From positions 1-33,957 of the forward strand of contig WTXD01000129.1 in NCBI GenBank assembly GCA_022496205.1: 33,957 nt of DNA, read 5' to 3'. Shown here one piece after another: positions 19,964-31,800 of this stretch. Position 1 is the stretch's first letter. Each line of letters begins with the position of its first letter. The DNA comes from Gloeopeniophorella convolvens. Taxonomy: Eukaryota > Basidiomycota > Agaricomycetes > Russulales. The notes below the pieces were generated by a model. It made no database searches, was not told the DNA's origin, and worked only from the letters and a program-made list of their open reading frames with translations. The translations under genes and the position numbers were made by a program.

Positions 19964-22900
19964 CTAGACATTTGCCACGTCTGGCATCACGAGCGTCGCG
20001 TCACTCGGGACCTCGAACATCGCGCGAATGTGTCGCCGGGAGTTCAGGCTGCGGCGACGGCGCGTTAGCAGAGATTTCAGCAAAGGAGAGGGCACAGGCA
20101 CACAGAGCCATGAACGCGCAGACGCTGAGTTTAGTCTGCAGAGCTATGAACGTGGTCCAGATGAGCGTATTCGGGCGCACGAAATGCTGCGTAACTTTAT
20201 GAACTCCGGAAATGGGCGATGGATAGGGGAGCACACCGAGATCCGGCCGCCCATGGCACACCCTCTGTATGTACGCATAGGTGAGAGGAGCATGGGGAGG
20301 AGATTGGAGGCGCACATGTTGAGGACACCGCAGTTGAAGCTGTAGAATGCGAGTGCATTGAGCGCTGTGTTCGTCCTGCCAGTTTGCGCGATCGTCATCT
20401 AAAGTAAGGATGAGCTCAGTGGCGGCCAGGGTGCCAGAGACACGCACCGCTCGATCGGGCCACGATTTGAAAGGGTGTAGGAGACCATCCCTGCCGTGAT
20501 GAGGGCGTCGCATAGAGCCTGCAAGCCGAAACTACTGATCAGGAAACGCTGGAGATGACAGTGAGCCGTCAGATTGTTGGGCGGGTCCCGGGATGCCAGG
20601 ATCTCACGTCTTGGAAGACAGATCCGTCTATGGCTGTGCGGTCTTTCAACCTGTACGGGTGTGGACATCTGAGGACTGGTTGATGCGCTGCTTTGCATTG
20701 AGACTAACCAATACTCGCTGGGTCCTGTGCTTCTTGTCAGATTGGGGCTGTATAGATAATTCATAGGGAGGCGACAGACGGATACAGAGGCCTTTGTGAG
20801 TAGAGTCAGCAAGTTCCCGTGCGCCTAGAAGGATTATGAGATCACCAAGATATATCAAGGAGGTTGTGACCTGGAGGTTCATCATGATGTCGGACGTCGA
20901 AAGTTAAATGTTGAATCCCAATAAAGACGCCGAGCTGACGCACAATGCTCATTGGCAAACACAGAGCCCTCTTGCTCACTACTCGGGGTTATCAATGTAA
21001 AGACAGAACAGTGGAGCAGAGTATACAGACAATAGTATATTCTGTGCGCGAAGAAGCTAAATGGGTCATAAAACCAGGTGAGCGGGAGTTGTGATGCTGA
21101 GGAGGCAATCTCACATCTGTATAGATGTATTCAGGGCACCTGAGGACAATAAGCTGTACCGCTTGCACTCTCGAGAATTGATCACCACGTACCAGAGATG
21201 ATTCCGATCGACTCGGTGTGCGTCAGTATCATGGCTTCGAATTCGTGCAGACAGTATGTCAACTTACTGCGAAAGTCCTATATCGGACATGATCAGCTGG
21301 GTTGGGCGGCATCAGCAAAACCGGCAAAACCTTGCGGCCACTTGTGGGTCTGGCCGGAACCGCAAGATCTGATATACCCTTATCCGGGATTCTGTAGATT
21401 AGATTCCCGGATAATGTACCTAACGGGTCAGCTCCGAAATTATAAGATGCCGGTCCGATTGCGGAGGGAGATCTCACGCTGTGCACGCATTGGCAATCTA
21501 CATGGAGCATGCTGCAACCTTTGCAAGGGCCTATCAGAGGCCATGATTATCCCTTGCTTCTTGCAAGGGGAGTGTATTTCTTTTGCCCCCTTTGCAATTG
21601 AGTCAGTGGTACAATAAGTTCCAATGAGACTGTACAATAATTATGGGATTAGCAAGACCTCAAGATTGCAGTATTAGTTGCTAGCAACGATAGTAAAAAT
21701 TTGCAAAAGACAGAAGTCGAACGCGAGCTCTCAACGCGAGGATGACTAACGTCACTATTACCAGTACACCACAAAGAACTCGAAACAGGAAGGCACTCTC
21801 TGCAATATAACCCGCACATCGACGCCGTGGAAGTCGGACTCGAAAAATTTGCACAAGTCGTCGTTCACGTCGCTATCTTCTCACCCCCATGTTCGACATC
21901 ATGTATCACGCGTCACGGCGCTCGATGTCGCCCTCCTCCGCCGCAGAGACGGCTCCTATTGTCAAATCCAAGGCCCCACTCCGCACGTAGGCCCAAACAA
22001 TGGAACGGCAGCATGATGATTCGCGGTGCGCGATTCCGCTGCCACCAATATCGTTGCCGGTCCGACCGCTCTCATGCGAGAACCTCGCAGGACGACGTGC
22101 GCACGCATCTCGGGCTGCACCACCCCGTGTTGCACCACGATAACGCCATTGCGCCGGCGCATCAGGTCCTGCTGCATAGCGCGGCTGCGATGTGGCGCAG
22201 TAACATGCATCCTGCAAGGCCTTCGCTGCCGCCGCTTTCGCCGCACGGTTCCGCCGACAGAAATGGCGACCGCACACCCGCCAGCATGCCCGCGCCCGGA
22301 CTCATCACGACGCCGATGCTGCGAACCCCCCTCTCGCAGCCCCGTGCCGAAGCAAGGCGACCCGACCGCGCCCCCGCCACGAGCTTCTTCACGCAGCGAC
22401 ATGGCCGCGACGTGGCATGCTGACGTGCGCCTCCTTACTTCCCCACCGCGCTCTGATGAGCACGGCTCCATCTTCCCAGACAAGGACAGTCGTACCGTCC
22501 TCGTGTTCGACTCGCCACCCCTGCTGCTACGCCATCACGCGGGCGCGGCCCACCCCGATACCCCGCACACCGCCGCACGCTGCGCCAAACCACCACCACG
22601 CTCCAACAAGCGCCGCCCCACTCTCCTAACCGAGGACGCCACCTCCAGTCCCGCATCTGCCTCGCCGCCCCCGCCACTCCGCGACCGTGCACACACGTGC
22701 ATATCACCAGGCGGCCAACCTCGACTAGCATAGACCCTGCCTTGCTTGGCACCAGACCGCCCATGGTGCCGCCATCGAGCCCATGTCTGCGAGGGGACCA
22801 CGACCACCGCGCCTGCATGCCTTGTGGTGAGCTTCGCGCTCAATTGCACTGCTGCTGCCACTGCCTGTGTCGCCACCGACCGGCTATACGAGCCGTTCGG

Positions 22901-24077
22901 CATCGTCGTGCACATTGACAGGTGCAGGTGCGTGCGTGTGCGCGTGCCCATGCGCACCCCTCCCGCACAACCCCTAGCTGACTTGTGCCCCCCCCCCCCC
23001 AGTGTCCAGCGACCCGCACCACGGGCACCCGCGTCCGCAACCACGATCGTCGTATCCGCGAGCCCCGTGGTGAGCCCCGCGCGCAACGCGCTGCCGCCGC
23101 CACCGCTGCCCACGCACCTACTATCACCCAATCCCGCGAATGATCCCGCGCTGCCGTAGCCCCATCACCGCCCCTCCTGCTCCCCTGCCCGCCCTCTCCC
23201 TCTACCGCACCTGCGTTCCCCACCGCTGGGCCCACACAAACAGTATATATGCTGCATGCCCGGCCACATGCGCGTGGCACCATTGTAGCACATGGGTGAA
23301 GCCTGTTACGATGGAGCTGCCCGTAGTTACCAGTGGCATGTAGAGCCTTTTGTAGTGTCTGAAACTGGCAAGGGAATACATGAGCATATGAACACTTTAC
23401 AATACTTCTGCGAGCCTGACAATGTCAGGCCATATTGGCAAGGGACATCTTGATTCGTGTGGCCCACAAGAGTTATGTCAAAATATATGGGATTTTAAAA
23501 AGTAGTAAACTCATATCAACGCTTGTAGACCGACCGACTCCTCGCAGCCCTTTTGGTCCTTTTGACCCTTATAGGGACTCAAAAGTACAGATAAGGTTTT
23601 GCGGGTTTTCGTGATGCCCTGTCCAAGGTATATCCTGTCGGAACGCACCAAGGAGAGTGTGACAAAGACGATACGTCACCGAAATTCGTCACACAAACTA
23701 CGTATTCGACGTGCGAGGTGAACGCCAGGCTAATCGTGTCGACCGCCCTGTCACGGTGGCGTGAGCACGGCGCTTGCGAACTACGACTCAGGGAATGCAC
23801 ACAGGAGCACGGCGACCTTCGCAGCGGGGTTCGGTCAGATTCCGCTGGGGAGGAATGGGTGCAGATTTAGGCTCACAAAAAGCTTTAGCGCCGCACCATC
23901 GTTTGACGAGTACTTCGTATAGTAGGTGGTCGTTTGCCGCAGGTTCACTCCGTACACCCTAGTGTAGGGATGAGATCAGCGAGTCCCTGGAAAGGTGCCC
24001 TGAGCTGACATTGCTGAGAGAACCGCGGCCAACAGGCCAGCTCCAAGGGTATCCCCTAGGGTAACAGGTTCAGCCAT
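19964..24077 (-). CDS. DUF6534-like seven-helix membrane protein, copy B (large insertion in intron 4)
   Basis: Eighteen exons: 24077-24010, 23958-23877, 23816-23803, 23747-23649, 21277-21268, 21211-21193, 21139-21115, 21056-21031, 20978-20944, 20870-20846, 20791-20780, 20724-20709, 20650-20608, 20548-20448, 20375-20316, 20264-20237, 20186-20104, 20048-19964. They total 831 nt (276 aa), every exon the same length as in copy C. Motifs include VYGVNLRQTTTYYTKY, VDTISLAFTSHVEYVVCVTN, FFAHRIYYL, LQALCDALITAGMVSYTL, RTNTALNALAFYSFNCGVLN and LNSRRHIRAM. Intron 4 (23648-21278) is 2371 bp because of an inserted element. Without it the intron would be about 60 bp. The coding frame is intact; whether the intron still splices is unknown. 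Confidence 0.8.
21308..23618. mobile_element. TIR-bearing insertion (DNA-transposon-like, no transposase seen) in intron 4 of copy B
   Basis: 26-bp terminal inverted repeats at 21308-21333 and 23593-23618 match at 23 of 26 positions (GGCATCA...AAAACC.GCAAAACCTT), bounding 2311 bp. The right end read outward gives CAGGGCATCA, reminiscent of hAT ends, but no convincing target duplication was found. Subterminal hairpins occur at 21380-21414 (10-bp perfect arms) and 23414-23430. The interior (about 21890-23230) is strongly C-rich on the plus strand with proline-rich or glycine-rich frames and a diverged internal duplication, but no transposase motif. It is probably non-autonomous, possibly carrying a captured fragment. 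Confidence 0.7.
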
Positions 24078-25119
24078 TGGATTGAGTCCGGGGAAGATCT
24101 TCATCCGACTCGAGTTTATATGGACTCAGAGGCGTTGGAAAATGCTGATCATGGTTGAATGTGGCTGATACGGGGACACTCACTTATCGTCCTTGGAAGG
24201 TCTGATGTTAGGGTGTAGTTGTTCTTTCCCGATTGATGTTCAAGTAACGAATCCTGAAAACTGTTGCCTCGGCCTCACATGGCGACGGAGGCAAACCGGG
24301 TACACAGCCTCACTCATGCACCATAGACGTAGAATTTGTGATAGAATGCTGCGGGTCTCAACGGGTCCGAAAGCCAACTTCGCGAGAAGATATCGACCAT
24401 AAAGTACGTTTTCACTATTATGATTCGGATCTGGCTTGCGTTGCGTTTGGTGTAAGGTACGTGTCGTCACACGCAGGCCGCCGTAACGGGTCTGAATCGA
24501 TGACCACAATGGTTAGCATGGGTACGGCAGCGCTATGGGAAGACTGATCAAGAACAAAAGCCGTTGTACGTATCATGCGTCCGCTTTCGTGTTCCAGCGC
24601 GTGAGGTCGCAACCAGGAGGTACATACCAGACATCGTTGCGATCGTTCACGTTCAGATCCGACGTAGGAACGCCGCAGGTCATTAACCCGACTGGCATCA
24701 AACTTTGGGGGAAGAGGAAATGTAGTCGTTCGAGACTCGGGTTGCAAATTCAATGATACTGTTACACGGGACTCGATAGGCTGGGTTGGTAGTCTGCGGG
24801 GGAACTGGTGATGATTGTCGTGGTCGTGAAGCCACCTACGCGTGGGGGCCGCACAGGGCCGACGCGCGCTCGGCCCGTCTCACCACTGCTCACGTGGCCC
24901 TGGGCCGCTGGCACGGTCCCGCCACTGGCGGTTGCGCCCAGCCGTCATCCGCGTCGCTGATATCAACCCCCACCATCACCAAGAATGCTCAGGAAAAGCC
25001 AAGCGAGGTCCTGCCTTGCCCATTTATCTATTCAGTCTGCTAAGAACGCTCTAAGTACGTACGCAATCCACTAGCAGTGTTCGTAGTATGATCCCAAAGC
25101 GGCTGATGCTAGGTCGCAG
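24078..25119. other. Interval between copies A and B
   Basis: Upstream region of copy B, homologous to the region upstream of copy C (see 18649-19963), plus the 3' region of copy A. No gene was recognised. The open frame 24418-24753 (minus) shares a short segment (ACDDTY and flanks) with 19046-19441 but lacks frame conservation. Confidence 0.55.
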
Positions 25120-27071
25120 TCACAGTCCAATGCTACCTTCCTCTTGCTTCGCTCGTGATACATACTCAGGGCCGTCTGTCTCTGCAGAATGCCGGACACT
25201 GTCTTGGTCATCGGTATATGTGTCGGTGTCGACGCAAACTACGGGTGCTGGCACCTGAGCAACTCCACCCGCTAGCCACCCTGTGCCCGGCGTGGCAGCT
25301 GATCCCGAGAGTATTATGCAGTCGGAACCGAGGAGCATTTCTCGGATGTGGTCCCTAGAGTTCAATCTATGCAAGCTCAGAACTTTGGCCCGGTCAGTGC
25401 CTAGAGAGCACGTACATGGACATGAAAGAGCAAAAGTAGAGCGCAGTTTGGCAGTTGAAGAATATGACCCATATCAGCGTCTGTGGAAGGATGGCGATCT
25501 ACGACAGAGCGAGCAGTGAGAAATACTCATGTGGAGGGTCATCTAGAAGAGCAACAAACAAATGCGGTGGTGATAGCGATGCAGACGCTATGGTGTAGTG
25601 TGAGCGAGATTCGAACCCAACAGTGGGATGTTTCATACATGCTGAGGATGCCACAGTTGATCGAGTAGAATGCGAGCAGTTTGAGAGCTGAGTTTGTCCT
25701 AACAGTCGCTTCAGCTCCCTCAGGCAACTCACAGTTTCTGAGATCAGACCAGGATGGAAACGGACCGTTGGACGTCGCCGCGGCTCCTGAGGAGGTAATG
25801 CACCATGCCAATTGTGATGAGCCCATCGCTGATGGCTTCCGTTACAAACCCGCTAATCGCAAATCTCTGCAACCAGATTAAGCGATTCTGATGACGTTTT
25901 GAGGGAAGTTTGGTTTGGGGTGGCTGACTCACATATTGGAATATCGTCTGATCGAGGGAATCTGATTGCATCCTGTAGACTAGAGTATCAGGAGAGGATT
26001 ATGTCCGGGATCACGATAAATAGGGACCCTTTGATAGCACTTGCTGGCAATACGGAAACAGTGTCAAGGTAGGCGGTGTTTCTCATGATGCTGTCCTTTT
26101 GCTCACCAAGCCCAAGAGCTACGAAAATATATCTCGGCTTCCTGGGGATGTTGAAACGGGATAGGCTCACCAGTTGATACAGCGGAGGTCAGAGACTAAT
26201 CGACAGGGAATGTAGAACTGATCAGAGTAAAGGAAAGAGACGAGTATGGGTACGCACGATTGCGGCTGTCAAGGGTACCAGACCTCCGCTCACTGTGTTC
26301 GAATGATCAGCACGAATAGGAGCTGCGCTGGTGTGACTGACAGCGGTAAAGTCTTAGCGATAAGAAGCTGAGAGAAGAACAGTAAATCGAGCTGAAATAG
26401 GCATTGTTCATCACCGCACTGGCCTCTGGATGAAAAGACTGAGGACAACTAGTAGTCGAGGGGGTTACGAATTGCAGTATTCCAGTTGAAAGCACACGGT
26501 GCCAACTTACTCTTAGGGAAACCGCTCAGCTGCACATGGCGAAAATAAGGTGCATAGCGCTGAAGTCCGAACTTTGGGTACTTACCCAAAACGTCCTGTG
26601 CGCAGTTAGAAAAGTTCGGAATCTGCAGTGGTGAGCTTGCCTAGGGACGCGCGACTCATCGATGAGGTCATTCAGATCCGGCACGAAGGCGAGGTATCCA
26701 GAAGTTGCAGTGAGAACTAAGTGGGCCGTGTCGAGGAAGCTGACATGCATCTGGGTATATTGGTCGGACAGATAATTTGGCAAAATCAACCTACAGAAGC
26801 ACAGCGACCTCAAAAATGGCAGGATAAGCGGGTGCCCCTTCACTGCGACACAGCACTCACAAAAGATCTCAAGAACCTCCCATCGCGACCGGAATATCTT
26901 GTATAATAGGAGGTTGTCTGCCACACATTAACACCATACAGTCTGCAGGTGGTGAGAGTGCTGTCAATTGATCCTGAGAAAAAGATTATAAGGGAGTACT
27001 TACGCTGCCGCTATTATGATAGAAGAGTAGCCAGCTCCGAGAGTAGCCCATACCGGGGCGTCGGGACCCAT
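25120..27071 (-). CDS. DUF6534-like seven-helix membrane protein, copy A
   Basis: Eighteen exons: 27071-27004, 26942-26861, 26808-26795, 26739-26641, 26595-26586, 26529-26511, 26448-26424, 26367-26342, 26292-26258, 26195-26171, 26118-26107, 26043-26028, 25972-25933, 25866-25766, 25698-25639, 25587-25560, 25498-25416, 25366-25120. They total 990 nt (329 aa) with no internal stop. Motifs are LYGVNVWQTTSYYTRY, FLDTAHLVLTATSGY, LSLRLYRLSGG, VTEAISDGLITIGMVHYLL, RTNSALKLLAFYSINCGILS and LNSRDHIREM. The tail after LNSR is the longest of the four (81 residues, acidic end). The most diverged copy, yet with the same exon lengths. Introns 4 and 7 need GC donors (AG|GCAAGC and AG|GCCAGT). Product probably in a membrane, with unknown function. 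Confidence 0.85.
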
Positions 27072-27123
27072 GACTTGTTAAAGCAGTTTGAAATAGCGGG
27101 GGACCTGTGCGTGATCGAGTGTG

Positions 27124-27131
27124 TTTATATA
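27124..27131 (-). promoter_or_regulatory. Candidate TATA box of copy A
   Basis: TATATAAA on the minus strand about 53 bp before the ATG at 27071, in a C-rich context. Assigned by motif and spacing. Confidence 0.55.
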
Positions 27132-28113
27132 GTCGACAGACTGGAGCTGGTGGAGGCGAGTCGTCTACCCGCGCCGCTCTAAATGGAGAGCGGTGAGTTC
27201 GAGCTGATCTAGCGCAGATCCTTGCGATGAGCCACGAAGACGCCGCACTCTAGTAGGCTGCCGACATTGGACGTGCTATGATCTCCTCTTCGGGGAGTTA
27301 GCCCGCCGAGGAAGATCGTTTTGTCGCTTCCATAGTACCAGCGACGTATGGATAACGTGGGGAGCACTGGATCGCCATGTGGTTCGCGAGAATGGAAGAA
27401 GACATGCGATAGCCCACGAACGCGGGATGCGATTGGGGATTGGAGGGTAGAGCTGTAGCAGCACAGCCTGCGCGTCGCACTCGTTGGATACATCAGGCTC
27501 GACCGTGAGTGCCTCGGGGCCCAAGCGCTCGCTAATGAAATCCGGAGATCATCAATTAACCCCTGCCTATGCCACGACGATGGTTGTCGGGCTGAAAGCC
27601 CTAAGAATGCAAGGAACTGGACAAGCATACGGCAGGAAAAGGCTGGTGAGACTTGGGTGTCTAGTAAGAACTTGAAATGTTAGTGAGATCTTGAGGGGTG
27701 GTGCGGTGATGCGAGGCTGACTGAGAGGTTCCAAATGTAGCCGCCCAACAGCGGATCATGTCGGCTGCCAGCGGAGACTGTCACGGAAAAGCCCGAGGTC
27801 CAACGCTGCCGGCTCGTAGACTGGTGACCGAGTCTCTTCACTCCGCTGATGATGACAAGCATGTACTTACCTCCGTTAGAGACTGGGAGAATTCGGGATG
27901 GCGTGACTACGCCGGATCAGGAAGTGGACAGGACCAGGAAGTGAACATTTTGGAAAGATCGACTCCGCACGCAGCAATGGCTGCATAGAATTCGTTTATA
28001 TTTTTATACAATGAATAAATAGATCCATTCCACATGCTTGCGAAGTTTGAAGCCGATTGAGCTGCCGGATGATGCTAGAGAAATCGGTACTTCTGGGACA
28101 CTGATGTGGACAG
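27132..28113. other. Interval between copy A and the LTR element; no gene recognised
   Basis: Open frames exist at 27209-27628 and 27276-27524 (minus) and 27484-27675 (plus), up to 139 codons, but none shows a motif I recognise and they overlap in conflicting frames. It ends at the 5' end of an LTR, whose 5-bp flank is GACAG. Confidence 0.45.
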
Positions 28114-28766
28114 TGTCACGAACACTAAGGCCTCAAGGAGGTCGAACTGCTCAGAACACTAGAGCAAATCCAGCCCTACCAGTAAATACCCTACGCGTCG
28201 CTCACAATGCGACGCGTACCACTCACATTGCGACTACAAGTCGAAATGCATCACGTGACCCTTCACCCCCATTCCTCGCCCTACTCCCTAATGGCCAATT
28301 AACCCTGGAATACCCCCAAGATCCCGGACTAGGGATCTCTCAGAATGGCCATATTACCCGTCCCAAAGTAACCAGAACCTTGATCAAGGTGAAACACTTC
28401 ATGCGTCCTCTTTGGGACTCTGATCATCAAGAACTCCATGGGGCCTCAAGCCCCACTCTGCGATGGAATCTAAGAAGTGTATCAGAGAGGAGAGGTTATG
28501 GGGAATCCCCTCTGGAATCCCCATCAGTAATTAGACCAGATTCGTCTGGAGGGTCTCCAGTAGTATATAAGACCCCCATGTATCGCCCAGTGGTCCTCAG
28601 ACTGTCCATCTGTGGCACTCTCATCTGTACCTAGCACTGCAATAGCACTGTTAGTGTGTTCCCTCTCTGCTCCTGCATATCGCAGCTCATCTTCTGTCTA
28701 TCCCCCTCGACGCTCTCCCAAACTCTGCTATCCTCTTTGCGCGCACTCCGCGAGTGAGTCCTGACA
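28114..28766 (+). repeat. 5' LTR of a Ty3-like retrotransposon
   Basis: A 653 bp segment starting TGTCA and ending TGACA (perfect 5-bp inverted ends, TG...CA), upstream of gag in the same direction. It contains a TATATAAG box (28564-28571). Two bases after its end comes TGG (28769), as expected for a primer binding site complementary to a tRNA 3' CCA, though the tRNA cannot be named. The matching 3' LTR is outside the window, so the boundaries rest on the ends and position only. Confidence 0.75.
28564..28571 (+). promoter_or_regulatory. Candidate TATA box in the LTR
   Basis: TATATAAG about 200 bp before the LTR end, placed as expected for the U3 promoter of an LTR. Confidence 0.55.
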
Positions 28767-28807
28767 TTTGGACAGTCTCTTACACCCTCTGATCAGCTGC
28801 GATCCTA

Positions 28808-31800
28808 GTGTCTTACTTTGGAATCACCGCACCCCAGACCGCGCTCCTCTCGGACCGTACTCATCCTCAGGCGCTGATTCGTCCTTCCTACTCTGATCTT
28901 GACGCTCCCCCTCGTGGACCGCCAACCCTTCTTGACTACGGCACTCCCACTCGTGGACTGTCACCTGAACTCCAGTATCCTCCCCTGTTTCTACTCCTTG
29001 TCCTCTACCCACACCTCGTTCTCCGTCATACCATCCACGCTCTCCATCTCCGATCGACGTCGAACCAGGACAGATCCTCGACATCCTCACTGTACCACCT
29101 CGCTCTCCCTCTCCTCATCACTCGGCCTTTGACTTTCTAGTCCGCCTCAGAGCGCAACAAGTGCAAGAACGCTTTGCAGAAATCCTGCGCACCTCAGCCA
29201 TCCCACAGTCTCCTATCCCTGGCCCCTCTACTGGTGAACAAGCTCCCAGCCCCTTGGTCGAGTCTACTCCAGCCTCCCCTTTCCTATCCACTCCCCAGCC
29301 TCGCCCTGCGTGTTCTTCACCTCCTTACTCCCCTTCGCATTTGTCTGACCTTGCCCCTTCTCCTCATCCTGTATCACCGGCGCATACTCCGGCGCTCCCT
29401 CCTACTCGCGCTCCTACTCCTCATCCTGTACCAACTCCCATACCCTCGCGAGCAGCGACGGTATCCCCTTTGATCTTCGCTCCCAACCTCGCCCCAGCAC
29501 CTGCTCTCGAGATCCTCGTCGACGTCGCCGTCGAGCAATTCCCTGACCAAGCACCTCCCCCATATCATCGCGTCCGTTCCCCCTCTGAGGTCACAAACGA
29601 TAGCGACCTCACTGACTACGTCGATTTCCACTTCGACGCTCCACCACTCCAACCCATCCCTGCTTGCCCACGCGTACTTCATCGACCCCACGAGCGAATT
29701 GCAGCACAACTTGCTGGTCGCCCCCAACGTTCTGACGCATCCCAACTCCTCTGGCACGTCCCTCGCATTAAGTCAGCTCAATTCTACCTTGAAAACATCA
29801 ACAACTACCTCCCTGAGCTTCGCCCCTTCCGCTCCCACCTCGAGGAGTACCATTACTTCACACTTGAAGCTACTCGCCCAAACGAAGGCAACAGATGCTT
29901 ACCAGAGCACCCATATCACCCTCGCCACATCTGCGCCTTCACCATCTACATCCCACCATCGCGTGAACTACCCCTTGGAGCTATACGCTACGAGTTCACT
30001 TACCATCTTGTCGACAATCTCCTCTCCCTCGAATTTGGCACCCAAAGGTGCTTTGAAGGTGCCAGAGTCCCACTCCGTCATATCGACTTCCTAGACGGCC
30101 GATTCCTGAGTACTTACGGCTCTCTCCACTTCGACCACGGCCGCATCATCTCTATCCGCGACCGCTACTCAGAACTCAACGATTCCTGTCTCCTGTATCC
30201 TGCACTTCGACTCTTCACTGCCTTCCATCGCATCCCTGACAACGTCAGAGAAGTAGGAGACACACCTTTCCTCCGCCACACCACAACCTCATCGCCCTCA
30301 TCCACGTGCCAAGGGGAGAACTTGAATAAATCTAGCAAATCAGTCGAATACTTGTACCTGTAAATAGTATCTGCCCAATTACTTTCTAGAGTGCGTAGCA
30401 CCTCTGTGGGAGATACTATTGACTCAGACTCGACTCAGTGGAAGCACCACCCCAAGTATTGCTTGAAGGACTCCACTTATCCTTACAACGACGACAATCG
30501 CCTAACCTTTGACCAAGCCTATCGACGCTTCTTCGACAAATATTATCAAGTCCTTCATCGTATTATCCGACTCCAGTTCTACGACCCTCGCGCTCGTGTC
30601 CACGACTTCTCACCGACACTCTAGTTCGCTCTGACTCTTGGCTTACCCCGGTCCTAACAAGACTTCGACGATCTCTCCCATTCGGACAACTCTTTGACAA
30701 CGATCTACACCTCAGTCACTGGTTCAACGCTGAAAGGAACATTGTCCAAAGTGCTGTAGAAGAACAGCACCTCTTCTGGTTCCTTCAACGACCTAGCGGT
30801 GTACGCTGGGAACCCATCCAAACCACCAACCTCTGGCTCGAACTCGAGCTCTTCTGGTGGAACATCGTCCAAGTCCACAAAGAACATCTCATTGAGAAAA
30901 TCCTTACCGGCCATCGAATCTACTATCTTGAACGCTTCATCACTACTCCGTACCAGACTCGTCTCCACTTCGCTCAACTTGTCCTACTTCAAGAAAACCC
31001 TCTAGTACCTCTCTACTCTATCCGCTCCGGCCCTTCTGCAACTATACCTTGCACCTGCAAGACGCACACTGGATCATAAGTAATCCTCTCGACCTCGACC
31101 TTGTCCAATCAAACAACGACTTCCTGTATCCTGTACCTCGACGACCTCCTCTTATTCCTCCAGCAACCCCTGAATCAGACACGGAAGAAAACAGTTGGAA
31201 CAACGCCCCAAGCATCGTCAGCAACTTCAGCCTCGACGAAGAACAAGAAGCAACAGACAACGACGTCCCCAGCATCCACACTATCAGCGACCTCGACCTA
31301 CAAGACACCAGTGACCTTACCGACACCCAGTATTTAGAGATCTAGTCAGATCCTCCTGTACCCTGTATTTTAGACTATCAGAGTCTTTCTGTCGCAATCC
31401 TGGCATCCAGACCTAATCGTCGACGGTCTCCCAGACACCGTCCTCCGACACCACTACCGCAAGTAGCGTTACCACCAGTACAACGTACGCCAACCCCTGA
31501 AGATCCAAGAAACCTCAGCAGAACCCGACTCATCGACATCCAACGTGATAACGTTGCGCACCACCCAGAAATCATCTACATCGGCCAAACCTTGCCTACC
31601 CGAAACTACCTTGGTTTTCACAACTTCCGACGCTGGTGCAGAGAAGAATACAATCGTCGCCAACTCCGTATCATCAGTTTCCCCCACGATCTCCACGAAC
31701 TCGCCAACTTTACTAGCGATCCTCTGCACTTTGAAGGCTATCTGTGGAAGCGATCTACAAGAATCTTTCGCGACCACATCGAAGAAGACTACGCCCGCAT

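Noticed and set aside
22026..22733. 235-codon Pro/Arg-rich plus-strand open frame
   Set aside because: Lies in the C-rich interior of the TIR element; low complexity, conflicting long frames on the other strand, no known domain.
22535..23131. 198-codon Gly-rich minus-strand open frame
   Set aside because: Same C/G-skewed sequence read in reverse; no domain and no splice support.
21300..23626. 8-bp target site duplication around the TIR element
   Set aside because: The flanking octamers (GGTTGGGC and CTGTCCAA) do not match, so the hAT assignment stays open.
27209..27628. 139-codon minus-strand open frame
   Set aside because: Overlaps another open frame of similar quality and has no recognisable motif; not enough to call a gene.
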